Shown: positions 1 through 5,038 of the stretch, piece by piece
Position numbering within the stretch: the first letter of the stretch is position 1
Layout of the letters: the number at the start of each line of letters is the position of its first letter
NCBI GenBank assembly: GCA_035473255.1
Contig: DATIOK010000051.1
Coordinates: 1-6,203, forward strand
Direction: 5' to 3'
DNA: 6,203 nt
Source: JAICYJ01 sp035473255
Lineage (GTDB): Bacteria > Actinomycetota > Thermoleophilia > Gaiellales > JAICJC01
Made by a program: the position numbers and the translations under genes
Notes under the pieces: generated by a model
The model's database searches: none
Told to the model about the DNA's origin: nothing
Seen by the model: the letters and a program-made list of their open reading frames with translations, nothing else

Positions 1-1
1 A

Positions 2-74
<73 letters not shown>

Positions 75-111
75 GGGCCGGCCGTCGCCACCAGGCGCTC
101 GACCGTCCCGA

Positions 112-117
112 AGCATA
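112..117 (-). promoter_or_regulatory. possible -10 box of the tRNA-Thr gene
   Basis: The minus strand reads TATGCT here, 37 nt before the mature tRNA 5' end, which would give a leader of about 30 nt. No convincing -35 hexamer is found at 16-18 nt spacing; it would fall inside the last codons of the GH9 gene. The 75-134 gap holds nothing else except a GGCCGGCC palindrome at 76-83. The tRNA could instead be co-transcribed from upstream. Confidence 0.3.
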
Positions 118-134
118 TCGGCTTGCCGCCCCGG

Positions 135-2075
135 TCAGTTCAGCCCCGCCGCGGCCCGCGCGAACGCCAGCGGGCTGGACGCAGCGAGGTCGATGGCCGG
201 CTCCGCCGTCGACCACGACTGCACGTTGTCCCTGAACTTGGCGGCGTTGTTGAACTTCTTGAAGGGGTCGACGTGGTGCACCGGACAGTCGCGCATCCCG
301 TCCACCTTACCGCTCGAGGTGACGACGTTCGGCCCCTCGACGACCGCCCCGGCCAGCACCGGCGGCGCCCCGCTCAGCGAGCCCGCCAGGTTCGCGACCT
401 GGTGCTGCATGCAGCGCGGGAACCGGGTGCCGTCCCCCACCACCAGCGAGACGCCCCAGGCGTTCCCGCCCAGCACGTTGCCCAGCCAGCGGCCGGCCTG
501 CTTGCTATAGCGCTTGGTGCCGGTCAGCTGGTCGTACTCGCTGGCCATCACCGACAGGCCGAAGCCGTGCGACGTCGTGTCGAACGCGGCCCACGGGAAC
601 CCGAACCGGAACGGATCCTTGCGGCCCTGCGCGAGCGCCCGGTCGAGCTGCCTTCGCAGATCGGCGAGCAGCGCCGGTTGCGTCACCGCCAGGCCGTTCG
701 ACCCGCCCGCCATCGAGATCGCCCGGTACAGGTCGTAGTGGGCGAGGCCGCTCACGTCGTACAGGTTGAGCGTGTCGGCCGCGTCGTTCGGGCCGGTGAT
801 GTAGGCATGCGCCCAGTGCGCCGCCTGCCGCAGGTAAAAGCGGGAGCGCGCGTGCGGCAGCCCCGGCGGCAGGTGTCCGCCCTTCGTGGCCAGGTACAAC
901 TCCGTGGCCCCCCACTCGAGGTCGTCGCGCCACTCCGACTCCGGGTAGAAGTCGAACGGGATCACCGTCAGCAGGTGGCCGCTGGGGCTGGTGTCCGCCA
1001 GCGCGAAGATGTCCTCGGCCGAGCGCAGGCAGCGAGCCGCCAGCCCAGGGTCGGTGCTCTTGAACACCTGATAGCACTCGGCGAAGGCCGCGGCGTCGCG
1101 CCCCGCCAGGTTGGGGCTGATCTGCGAGCCGGGCTTGCCGGCCCGGAACACCGGCCGATGGCGGATGTAGCGGTCGGCCCTGCTGTGGCCGCCCCAGGTG
1201 TCATCGGCCTGCGGCAGCCGCCAGATGTCGTGGTCGCCGGTGGTCTGGGCGTTGGCCCCTCCCACTCCCACCTGATAGTAGAGCGTCTTCGTGCGGTCGT
1301 TCCACATCCGCAGCAGCCAGCGCACCCCGAACCTTGTCTCGGCCGTGAAGTCGGCCCCGCTGTGGGGTCCCATCTGCGCCGGGAAGTCGCGCAGGCCGCT
1401 CAGCAGCACGCCGGTCGTGTAGCTCTCGGTCTGCACGAACTTGAGGTAGTCGCCGGCGTCCCACCAGCCGCCGGCGGCGTTGACGCGGGTACCCAGCGGC
1501 TTCAGGCTGCCCTGGAAGTTGCCGTCCACGTCCACCTTCGGCGTCAGATACGTCATCGCGTTCTCGTCGTTCAGGTGCGCCGGCGCCGTGCGCAGCGGCG
1601 AGGGGATGTAGTCCGGCCCGTCCCGCTCGTCCTGGTAGAAGCTGAGCGCGTTTCCGATCGCGCCGGCGTAGACCGACGACCCGGCGCCGATCGCGAAGCC
1701 GGGCGACCTGGCCGCGACCGGCCCGCTGACCGCGATCGTGTAGGTGCCGGCGGCGGTGGTCGGGAAGTCGAGCGCGTAGACGTGCGGGAAGTTGGCGCTC
1801 CACGAGCCCAGCTGCGACCCGATCGGAGCGGTGAAGACCGCCGTCGTTCCCGCCATCACGGAGAAGGTGGCGCCGGCCTCACTCACGCTCGACATCAGGT
1901 AGGCGCGCTTGGCCGCGCTGGTCGAGTAGCCGACCTGGTTCACGCGCACGTAGGCAGACCCGACGACCACGCGCGGCAGCGCGGCCGGCTGCAGCAGGCG
2001 CGCCGAGGCCGGTGCAGCGGACAGCACTACCAGCGCCAACGTGATTCCCGCCAACCGTGCCATCGAACCGCGCAT
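135..2075 (-). CDS. secreted glycoside hydrolase family 9 (endoglucanase-like)
   Basis: This 646-aa protein is probably an inverting beta-1,4-glucan hydrolase acting outside the cell. Residues 1-25 form a signal peptide: basic start, hydrophobic core ITLALVVLSA, and an ASA cleavage site at 23-25. Residues about 41-128 (start YVRVNQVGY) match the Ig-like domain that precedes the catalytic domain in CelD-type GH9 enzymes. The catalytic domain runs from about 134 to 642. It carries DAGDY at 206-210, with the Asp pair that holds the catalytic base, and FRDNVQSWSTAEPAIDLAA at 614-632. The latter matches the second GH9 signature with D616 and general acid E625, except that Ala replaces the usual Asn. 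The His-x-Arg site of signature 1 reads QHQ at 557-559. No carbohydrate-binding module, dockerin or anchor follows. The start is fixed by AGGAGG 4 nt upstream and by the signal peptide; the open frame continues upstream without meaning. Family is confident; substrate is not. Confidence 0.93.
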   Translation of the reverse strand: MRGSMARLAGITLALVVLSAAPASARLLQPAALPRVVVGSAYVRVNQVGYSTSAAKRAYLMSSVSEAGATFSVMAGTTAVFTAPIGSQLGSWSANFPHVYALDFPTTAAGTYTIAVSGPVAARSPGFAIGAGSSVYAGAIGNALSFYQDERDGPDYIPSPLRTAPAHLNDENAMTYLTPKVDVDGNFQGSLKPLGTRVNAAGGWWDAGDYLKFVQTESYTTGVLLSGLRDFPAQMGPHSGADFTAETRFGVRWLLRMWNDRTKTLYYQVGVGGANAQTTGDHDIWRLPQADDTWGGHSRADRYIRHRPVFRAGKPGSQISPNLAGRDAAAFAECYQVFKSTDPGLAARCLRSAEDIFALADTSPSGHLLTVIPFDFYPESEWRDDLEWGATELYLATKGGHLPPGLPHARSRFYLRQAAHWAHAYITGPNDAADTLNLYDVSGLAHYDLYRAISMAGGSNGLAVTQPALLADLRRQLDRALAQGRKDPFRFGFPWAAFDTTSHGFGLSVMASEYDQLTGTKRYSKQAGRWLGNVLGGNAWGVSLVVGDGTRFPRCMQHQVANLAGSLSGAPPVLAGAVVEGPNVVTSSGKVDGMRDCPVHHVDPFKKFNNAAKFRDNVQSWSTAEPAIDLAASSPLAFARAAAGLN

Positions 2076-2079
2076 CGCG

Positions 2080-2085
2080 CCTCCT
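2080..2085 (-). promoter_or_regulatory. Shine-Dalgarno of the GH9 gene
   Basis: The minus strand reads AGGAGG followed by CGCG and ATG at 2075-2073. The spacer is short (4 nt), but the match is full-length. The next in-frame ATG at 2063 would be 16 nt away, so 2075 is the better start. This excludes the long open upstream extension of the frame. Confidence 0.8.
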
Positions 2086-2110
2086 GGAAGCCCGCTTCCT
2101 CCTGCCCACG

Positions 2111-2139
2111 ACTGTAGGCATGGTTGGCGGACGGTGCAA
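2111..2139 (-). promoter_or_regulatory. candidate promoter of the GH9 gene
   Basis: On the minus strand TTGCAC (2139-2134) is followed after exactly 17 nt by TACAGT (2116-2111). Transcription would start near 2104, giving a leader of about 29 nt that includes the AGGAGG site. The -35 hexamer is identical to that proposed for the divergent padR promoter. This is pattern matching to the sigma-70 consensus only. No CebR-type cellulose operator (TGGGAGCGCTCCCA) is present. Confidence 0.45.
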
Positions 2140-2156
2140 GGGAAGGATACCTGCAT

Positions 2157-2185
2157 TTGCACATAACGATATATCGTGATAGAAC
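2157..2185 (+). promoter_or_regulatory. candidate promoter of padR
   Basis: TTGCAC (2157-2162) is followed after 17 nt by TAGAAC (2180-2185), placing transcription initiation near 2192. One inverted repeat lies in the spacer and a second covers the -10 and probable start point. This is the layout expected for autorepression by the gene's own product. Confidence 0.45.
2166..2177. promoter_or_regulatory. 12-bp perfect palindrome ACGATATATCGT, candidate operator
   Basis: ACGATATATCGT equals its own reverse complement and sits between the candidate -35 and -10 of padR. It is AT-rich in a GC-rich window, so a chance origin is less likely than for a GC palindrome. It shares GT (2176-2177) with the next inverted repeat. 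Confidence 0.5.
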
Positions 2186-2197
2186 TTGACCTATCAC
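2176..2197. promoter_or_regulatory. inverted repeat GTGATAG-N8-CTATCAC, candidate PadR operator
   Basis: Perfect 7-bp arms (2176-2182 and 2191-2197) are separated by 8 nt and overlap the candidate -10 and start point of padR. Classical PadR operators also have short inverted arms around an 8-nt spacer (ATGT-N8-ACAT), so the geometry fits the family although the arm sequence differs. Binding by the adjacent PadR protein is inferred. Confidence 0.55.
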
Positions 2198-2216
2198 ATG
2201 AAGAAGGAGAAAACCA

Positions 2217-2792
2217 ATGAGTGAGTATGTGATCGTCCCCGTGAGAGGGCGTCGCGGCGAGTTCCGCGAGATGATCGACCGCTGCACCCGGCACGGTCGC
2301 AGGGGACACCACGGCCACCAGCGCGGCATGCGCGGCTACCAGGGACGGGCCGGCCGCGGTGACATCCGCGCAGCCATCCTGGCACTGCTGGCCGAGCAGC
2401 CGATGCACGGCTACCAGATCATGCGCGAGCTGCGGGATCGCTCCGGCGGCGCCTGGCGCGTCAGCCCGGGATCGGTCTACCCCACGCTCTCCCAGCTCGA
2501 GGACGAGGAGCTGATCCGGGCCGAGCAGCAGGGCGGCAAGCGCGTGTTCTCGCTGACCGAGTCCGGCACCACCGAGGCCGCGGCCGCGCCCAGCGAGCCC
2601 TGGGCCGAAGTCGCCTCGGACGTGCCGCCGGCCATCGTCGAGCTGCGCGACCTGATCTATCAGGTGCGCGCCGCGACCCGACAGGTCGTGCACGCGGGGT
2701 CCGAGCAGCAGCTGACCGCTGCCGCCGAGCTCCTGCGCGAGACGCGAAGGCGGCTGTACAAGCTGCTGGCCGAGGACGAGTCGGCGAGCTAG
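2217..2792 (+). CDS. PadR-family transcriptional regulator
   Basis: This 191-aa cytoplasmic DNA-binding protein has a PadR winged helix at about residues 48-118. The hallmark segments LALLAEQPMHGYQIMREL, SGGAWRVSPGSVYPTLSQLE and GGKRVFSLTESG follow in order. The C-terminal part (about 136-186) is helical and charged, as expected for the dimerisation helices. The first 47 residues are an unusual Arg/Gly/His-rich tail with C23, H26, H31, H32 and H34. The start is set by AAGGAG 7 nt upstream. The gene diverges from the GH9 gene across 141 bp and is convergent with the SRPBCC gene. Two inverted repeats over its candidate promoter suggest autorepression. PadR proteins often control neighbouring genes, so the GH9 gene is a possible second target. 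The inducer is unknown. Confidence 0.93.
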   Translation: MSEYVIVPVRGRRGEFREMIDRCTRHGRRGHHGHQRGMRGYQGRAGRGDIRAAILALLAEQPMHGYQIMRELRDRSGGAWRVSPGSVYPTLSQLEDEELIRAEQQGGKRVFSLTESGTTEAAAAPSEPWAEVASDVPPAIVELRDLIYQVRAATRQVVHAGSEQQLTAAAELLRETRRRLYKLLAEDESAS

Positions 2793-2802
2793 TTCACCGG
2801 TT

Positions 2803-2828
2803 GGGGGTCAGGCGCCAGCCTGGCCCCC
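2803..2828 (+). terminator. strong hairpin, terminator between convergent genes
   Basis: An 11-bp stem (GGGGGTCAGGC with GCCTGGCCCCC) encloses a 4-nt loop GCCA. In plus-strand RNA the single irregular pair is a U-G wobble; in minus-strand RNA it becomes an A-C mismatch, so the fold is better for padR transcripts. It begins 10 nt after the padR stop and includes the stop codon and last codons of the opposing SRPBCC gene. There is no U tract, which is common in GC-rich Actinobacteria. Confidence 0.65.
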
Positions 2829-3239
2829 GAGCTGCGCGCTCACGCTGCCCCAGCCGCGCTGGTAGTCGGTCACCGACGCCGACGGCAGCTGGCTGTGCAC
2901 GATCGTCATCAGCGTCTCGTCACTGCCCCGCGGCTCGAAGCTGACGGTGACGACGCTCTCGGGCTCCCGCCACTGCGGGCGCCAGCTGAAGGTGAGACGG
3001 TGCGGGCGGTCCAGCGCCAGGTACTCGCCCTCGATCACCCTGACGCGGTCCGGGAACGCCATCACGATCCGCAGCGAGCCGCCCGGTCGCGGATCGATCG
3101 CGACCTCGGCCGTGCCCGGCTCGGGACAGATGAAGCGCCGTAGCCGATCCGCGTCCACCCAGGCGTCGTAGGCATCGCCCGGCGGAACCGGCAGCAGCCG
3201 CTCCACCCGCGCGGTGGTCAGCTCCGCGCCGGCGCTCAC
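2808..3239 (-). CDS. SRPBCC / AHSA1-like protein
   Basis: This 143-aa protein has the START/Bet v 1-like fold of the AHSA1 (activator of Hsp90 ATPase homologue 1-like) branch of SRPBCC. Supporting segments are the opening strand VERLLPVPPGDAYDAWVDADRL (about 12-33), RPGGSLRIVM (51-60), IEGEYLALDRPHRLTFSW (69-86) and VTVSFEPRGSDETLMTIVHS (97-116). The terminal helix contains YQRGWGSVSAQL (126-137). These proteins bind hydrophobic ligands in a cavity; the ligand here is unknown. It starts with GTG at 3239, and GTGA overlaps the TGA of the upstream arsR-type gene by 4 nt, so translation is likely coupled. ArsR plus SRPBCC is a recurrent bacterial gene pair. The 3' end lies within the shared hairpin. 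Confidence 0.88.
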   Translation of the reverse strand: MSAGAELTTARVERLLPVPPGDAYDAWVDADRLRRFICPEPGTAEVAIDPRPGGSLRIVMAFPDRVRVIEGEYLALDRPHRLTFSWRPQWREPESVVTVSFEPRGSDETLMTIVHSQLPSASVTDYQRGWGSVSAQLGGQAGA

Positions 3240-3580
3240 CTACGCTTCCCGCGATCCAGCTGCTCGGCCAACCGGTCGGCGCTCCCCTGCCAGAACGCCG
3301 TCTGCTCGGCGATCCAGGCCTCGGCACCGGCCAGCGACCCCGGCCGCAGCGACAACCAGTGCTCGCGCCCGCGCACCTCCCGCGACACGAGCCCTGCCCG
3401 CTCCAGCACCGCAACGTGACGGGCGACCGCGGCGAACGAGATCGGAAGCGGCGCCGCCAGGTCGGTGATCCGCGCCCTGCGGCCCCGCAGCTCCGCGAGC
3501 AGCCGGCGCCGGGTGGGGTCGCCGAGGGCGCGGTAGGCGAGGTCGAGGGCTGCCGAATCTTCAACCATGTGTTTGAACAT
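3236..3580 (-). CDS. ArsR-type winged-helix regulator
   Basis: This 114-aa cytoplasmic repressor-like protein has an ArsR winged helix over residues about 12-80. ALGDPTRRRLLAEL (18-31) is the typical opening helix, and FAAVARHVAVLERAGLVSREVRG (49-71) covers the recognition helix and wing. No cysteine is present, so the metal-thiolate sensing of classical ArsR/SmtB proteins is ruled out. It belongs to the metal-independent group usually paired with SRPBCC genes. The start is uncertain: ATG at 3580 (MFKHMVEDS) or at 3568 (MVEDS). Neither has a Shine-Dalgarno sequence, and a short leader or leaderless transcript is possible. The upstream GTG/ATG extension to 3637 would run across the divergent promoter and is rejected. 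It is transcribed with the SRPBCC gene and diverges from the DUF899 gene. Confidence 0.88.
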   Translation of the reverse strand: MFKHMVEDSAALDLAYRALGDPTRRRLLAELRGRRARITDLAAPLPISFAAVARHVAVLERAGLVSREVRGREHWLSLRPGSLAGAEAWIAEQTAFWQGSADRLAEQLDRGKRR

Positions 3581-3601
3581 TACCAACGTTCGTGATATTA
3601 C
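3573..3601 (+). promoter_or_regulatory. candidate promoter of the DUF899 gene (and opposing arsR -10)
   Basis: On the plus strand TTGAAC (3573-3578) is followed after 17 nt by TATTAC (3596-3601), giving a start near 3608 and a leader of about 23 nt. On the minus strand TAATAT (3600-3595) could serve as the -10 of the arsR-type gene, without a good -35. The two -10 boxes would share the same AT-rich bases, so the genes would compete or be regulated together. Confidence 0.4.
3582..3593. promoter_or_regulatory. near-perfect palindrome ACCAACGTTCGT, candidate ArsR operator
   Basis: The 12-mer follows AC-N-AACGTT-N-GT: ten of twelve positions are symmetric around a central AACGTT. It lies between the candidate -35 and -10 of the DUF899 promoter and 1 bp upstream of the possible ATG of the arsR-type gene. 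A repressor bound here would block both directions. Assignment to the adjacent ArsR protein is inferred. Confidence 0.5.
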
Positions 3602-3620
3602 ACAGACCTGTTGAACGATT

Positions 3621-3625
3621 GGAGG
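3621..3625 (+). promoter_or_regulatory. Shine-Dalgarno selecting the GTG start of the DUF899 gene
   Basis: GGAGG is followed by 5 nt and GTG at 3631. The in-frame GTG at 3592 would lie inside the proposed operator and promoter and has no ribosome binding site, so 3631 is chosen. Confidence 0.8.
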
Positions 3626-3630
3626 ATCTG

Positions 3631-4332
3631 GTGACAACCACTCACGATGTCGTCCCCCACGACGACTGGCTCGAGGCCCGCATCGCGCTGCTCGGTCGCG
3701 AGAAGCAGTTCACCCGCCTGCGCGACGAGCTCAGCCAGGCCCGCCGCGACCTGCCCTGGGAGGCCGTCGACAAGCACTACACCTTCGACGGACCCGAAGG
3801 CACGGTTACGCTGGCCGACCTGTTCGACGGTCGCAGCCAGCTGATCGTCTATCACTTCATGTATCCGCCGGACTGGGAGGACGGCTGCCGGAGCTGCTCG
3901 TTCTGGGCCGACAACTTCGACCCGGTGATCGTGCACCTGAACGCGCGCGACGTGAGCATGGTGGCCGTCTCCATCTCGCCGCTCGAGAAGCTCGAGGCCT
4001 ACCGGCGGCGGATGGGCTGGAGCTTTCGCTGGTACTCCTCGGCCGGCGGTGACTTCAGCCGCGACCTGTTCGTCTCCTTCACGCCGGAGGAGGCAAAGTC
4101 CGGTGCGTTCTTCAACTACCGCACGCAGCCAACAGGGCTCACGGAACGCGAGGGCATGAGCGTCTTCTACCGCGACCAGGACGGTCGCATCTTCCACACC
4201 TACTCGGCATACGGTCGCGGCATCGACCTCATGAACACCGCCTACAACTACCTGGACACGGTGCCCAAGGGCCGCGACGAGGGCGGCCGCAACCAGTACT
4301 GGGTGCGCCGCCACGACGAGTACGACGGCTGA
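3631..4332 (+). CDS. DUF899 family protein, thioredoxin-like
   Basis: This 233-aa protein matches the DUF899 family along nearly its whole length. Typical blocks are LPWEAVDKHYTFDGPEG (41-57), TLADLFDGRSQLIVYHFM (60-77), a CRSCSFWADNFD segment with a CxxC pair at C86 and C89, RMGWSFRWYSSAGGDFSRD (127-145), GMSVFYRD (175-182), FHTYSAYGRGID (188-199) and YLDTVPKGRDEG (207-218). The family is predicted to have a thioredoxin fold, so the CxxC suggests a thiol-disulfide or peroxide-related role, but I know of no established reaction. No signal peptide is seen, so it is probably cytoplasmic. The GTG start has GGAGG 5 nt upstream. It diverges from the ArsR-type/SRPBCC pair over 50 bp that hold a palindrome, suggesting control by that repressor. 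A hairpin follows the stop. Confidence 0.92.
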   Translation: MTTTHDVVPHDDWLEARIALLGREKQFTRLRDELSQARRDLPWEAVDKHYTFDGPEGTVTLADLFDGRSQLIVYHFMYPPDWEDGCRSCSFWADNFDPVIVHLNARDVSMVAVSISPLEKLEAYRRRMGWSFRWYSSAGGDFSRDLFVSFTPEEAKSGAFFNYRTQPTGLTEREGMSVFYRDQDGRIFHTYSAYGRGIDLMNTAYNYLDTVPKGRDEGGRNQYWVRRHDEYDG

Positions 4333-4342
4333 GCACCATGAC

Positions 4343-4369
4343 GGGTGAGGCGCCGCACAGCGCCCGCCC
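4343..4369 (+). terminator. hairpin after the DUF899 gene
   Basis: GGGTG-A-GGCGC pairs with GCGCCCGCCC around a 6-nt CGCACA loop. This gives a 10-bp stem with one bulged A (4348) and one U-G wobble. It begins 11 nt after the DUF899 stop and ends directly before the TATGCT box of the next gene. There is no U tract. It would separate DUF899 transcription from the downstream pair. Confidence 0.5.
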
Positions 4370-4375
4370 TATGCT
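4370..4375 (+). promoter_or_regulatory. candidate -10 box for a leaderless transcript
   Basis: TATGCT is followed by exactly 7 nt and then ATG at 4383. This is the spacing seen in actinobacterial leaderless genes, where the transcript begins at the start codon. No Shine-Dalgarno or clear -35 is present. The same hexamer occurs upstream of the tRNA gene. Confidence 0.4.
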
Positions 4376-4382
4376 GTGCACC

Positions 4383-4571
4383 ATGAACCAGCAGACCAAG
4401 GAAGCACTCGAAGAGCTGCTCGAGGTCCACCAGCAGCTGCTCCAGCTCAGCGCGCGCAGCGGCATGACGCCCCAGGACGAGCTGAAGGCACTGGCCGCGC
4501 GGGTGGCGCAGGTCGGGGCCGCGATCGAGGCCAGCGTCGGCCCGTTGGAAGCATCCGGCTCCCCGCGGTAG
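4383..4571 (+). CDS. small helical protein, no recognised family
   Basis: The predicted product has 62 residues and is not one I recognise. Residues about 4-19 (QTKEALEELLEVHQQL) and 29-48 (from DELKALAARV onward) have heptad-like leucine, alanine and valine spacing and should form two amphipathic helices. A polar turn with SGMTPQDE sits between them. The tail (49-62) is Gly/Pro/Ser-rich and probably loose. There is no cysteine, signal peptide or membrane segment. I chose ATG 4383 because a TATGCT box lies 7 nt upstream. ATG 4338 also has no ribosome binding site and would add 15 residues coded across the terminator hairpin. The stop is 5 nt before the osmC start, so the two are probably one operon. 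A helical-hairpin binding partner or antitoxin-like role cannot be judged from sequence. Confidence 0.65.
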   Translation: MNQQTKEALEELLEVHQQLLQLSARSGMTPQDELKALAARVAQVGAAIEASVGPLEASGSPR

Positions 4572-4576
4572 CCGGG

Positions 4577-5038
4577 ATGGGCCACGAGCACAGCTACCGC
4601 ACCACCGTCACCTGGGCCGGCTCGACCGGCGCCGGCTACGAGCACTACGACCGCCGCCACGAGATCGCCATGCCACCCTCGGCCGCACCGCTGACGGTGT
4701 CCGCCGACCCCGCCTTCCGCGGCGACCCCGCGCTGACCAACCCCGAGCAGATGCTGCTGGCCGCCGCCAGCTCCTGCCAGCTGCTGTCGTTCCTGGCGGT
4801 GGCGGCGCGGGCGCGGGTGGACGTTCTGTCGTACTCCGACCAGGCCGAGGCGCTGATGCCGGAGGATGACCTGCCGGTGCGCATCACCCGCATCACGCTG
4901 CGCCCGCTCATTGTTGTCGCCGAGGGCACCGACATCGCCAAGGTCACGCGCCTGGTCGACCTCGCTCACCGCGAGTGCTACATCGCGAACACCGTCGGCA
5001 GCGAGATGCTGCTGGAGCCGGTGATCGAGACGGCCTAG
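4577..5038 (+). CDS. OsmC family protein (peroxidase-like)
   Basis: This 153-aa cytoplasmic protein belongs to the OsmC/Ohr superfamily, which reduces organic hydroperoxides with two cysteines. Both are present at the expected places: C67 in NPEQMLLAAASSCQLLSFLA (from N55) and C134 in AHRECYIANTVGSEM (130-144). The N-terminal strands HSYRTTVTWAG and the loop with LTVSADPAFRGDPALTNP fit the fold. The SSC...LSFLA and ECYIANTV context is closer to the general OsmC branch than to Ohr. Length is typical. The ATG at 4577 is 5 nt after the small gene's stop with only a weak ribosome binding site, which suggests translational coupling. Its stop shares CTAG with the stop of the convergent PHP gene. 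The peroxide substrate and the thiol reductant partner are not visible. Confidence 0.92.
   Translation: MGHEHSYRTTVTWAGSTGAGYEHYDRRHEIAMPPSAAPLTVSADPAFRGDPALTNPEQMLLAAASSCQLLSFLAVAARARVDVLSYSDQAEALMPEDDLPVRITRITLRPLIVVAEGTDIAKVTRLVDLAHRECYIANTVGSEMLLEPVIETA

Noticed and set aside
76..83. GGCCGGCC palindrome next to the tRNA
   Set aside because: An 8-bp GC palindrome is expected by chance at this base composition, and no matching partner or function is visible.
123..2117. Long plus-strand open frame (664 codons) opposite the GH9 gene
   Set aside because: The predicted protein is Arg/Val/Ala/Pro-rich with no recognisable domain. The minus strand here encodes a clear GH9 enzyme with conserved catalytic motifs. 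Long antisense frames are expected in GC-rich DNA.
2076..2216. Cellulose-responsive CebR operator (TGGGAGCGCTCCCA) or a CRP site upstream of GH9
   Set aside because: The CebR consensus is absent. TGTGA...TCACG is present on the minus strand at 2198-2174, but the half-sites are 14 nt apart instead of 6.
2076..2693. Upstream extension of the GH9 reading frame
   Set aside because: It crosses the divergent promoter region and runs antisense through padR. The signal peptide and AGGAGG site place the start at 2075.
3598..4314. Minus-strand open frame of 238 codons opposite the DUF899 gene
   Set aside because: Valine/Arg/Glu-rich shadow translation; the plus strand matches DUF899 along nearly its whole length.
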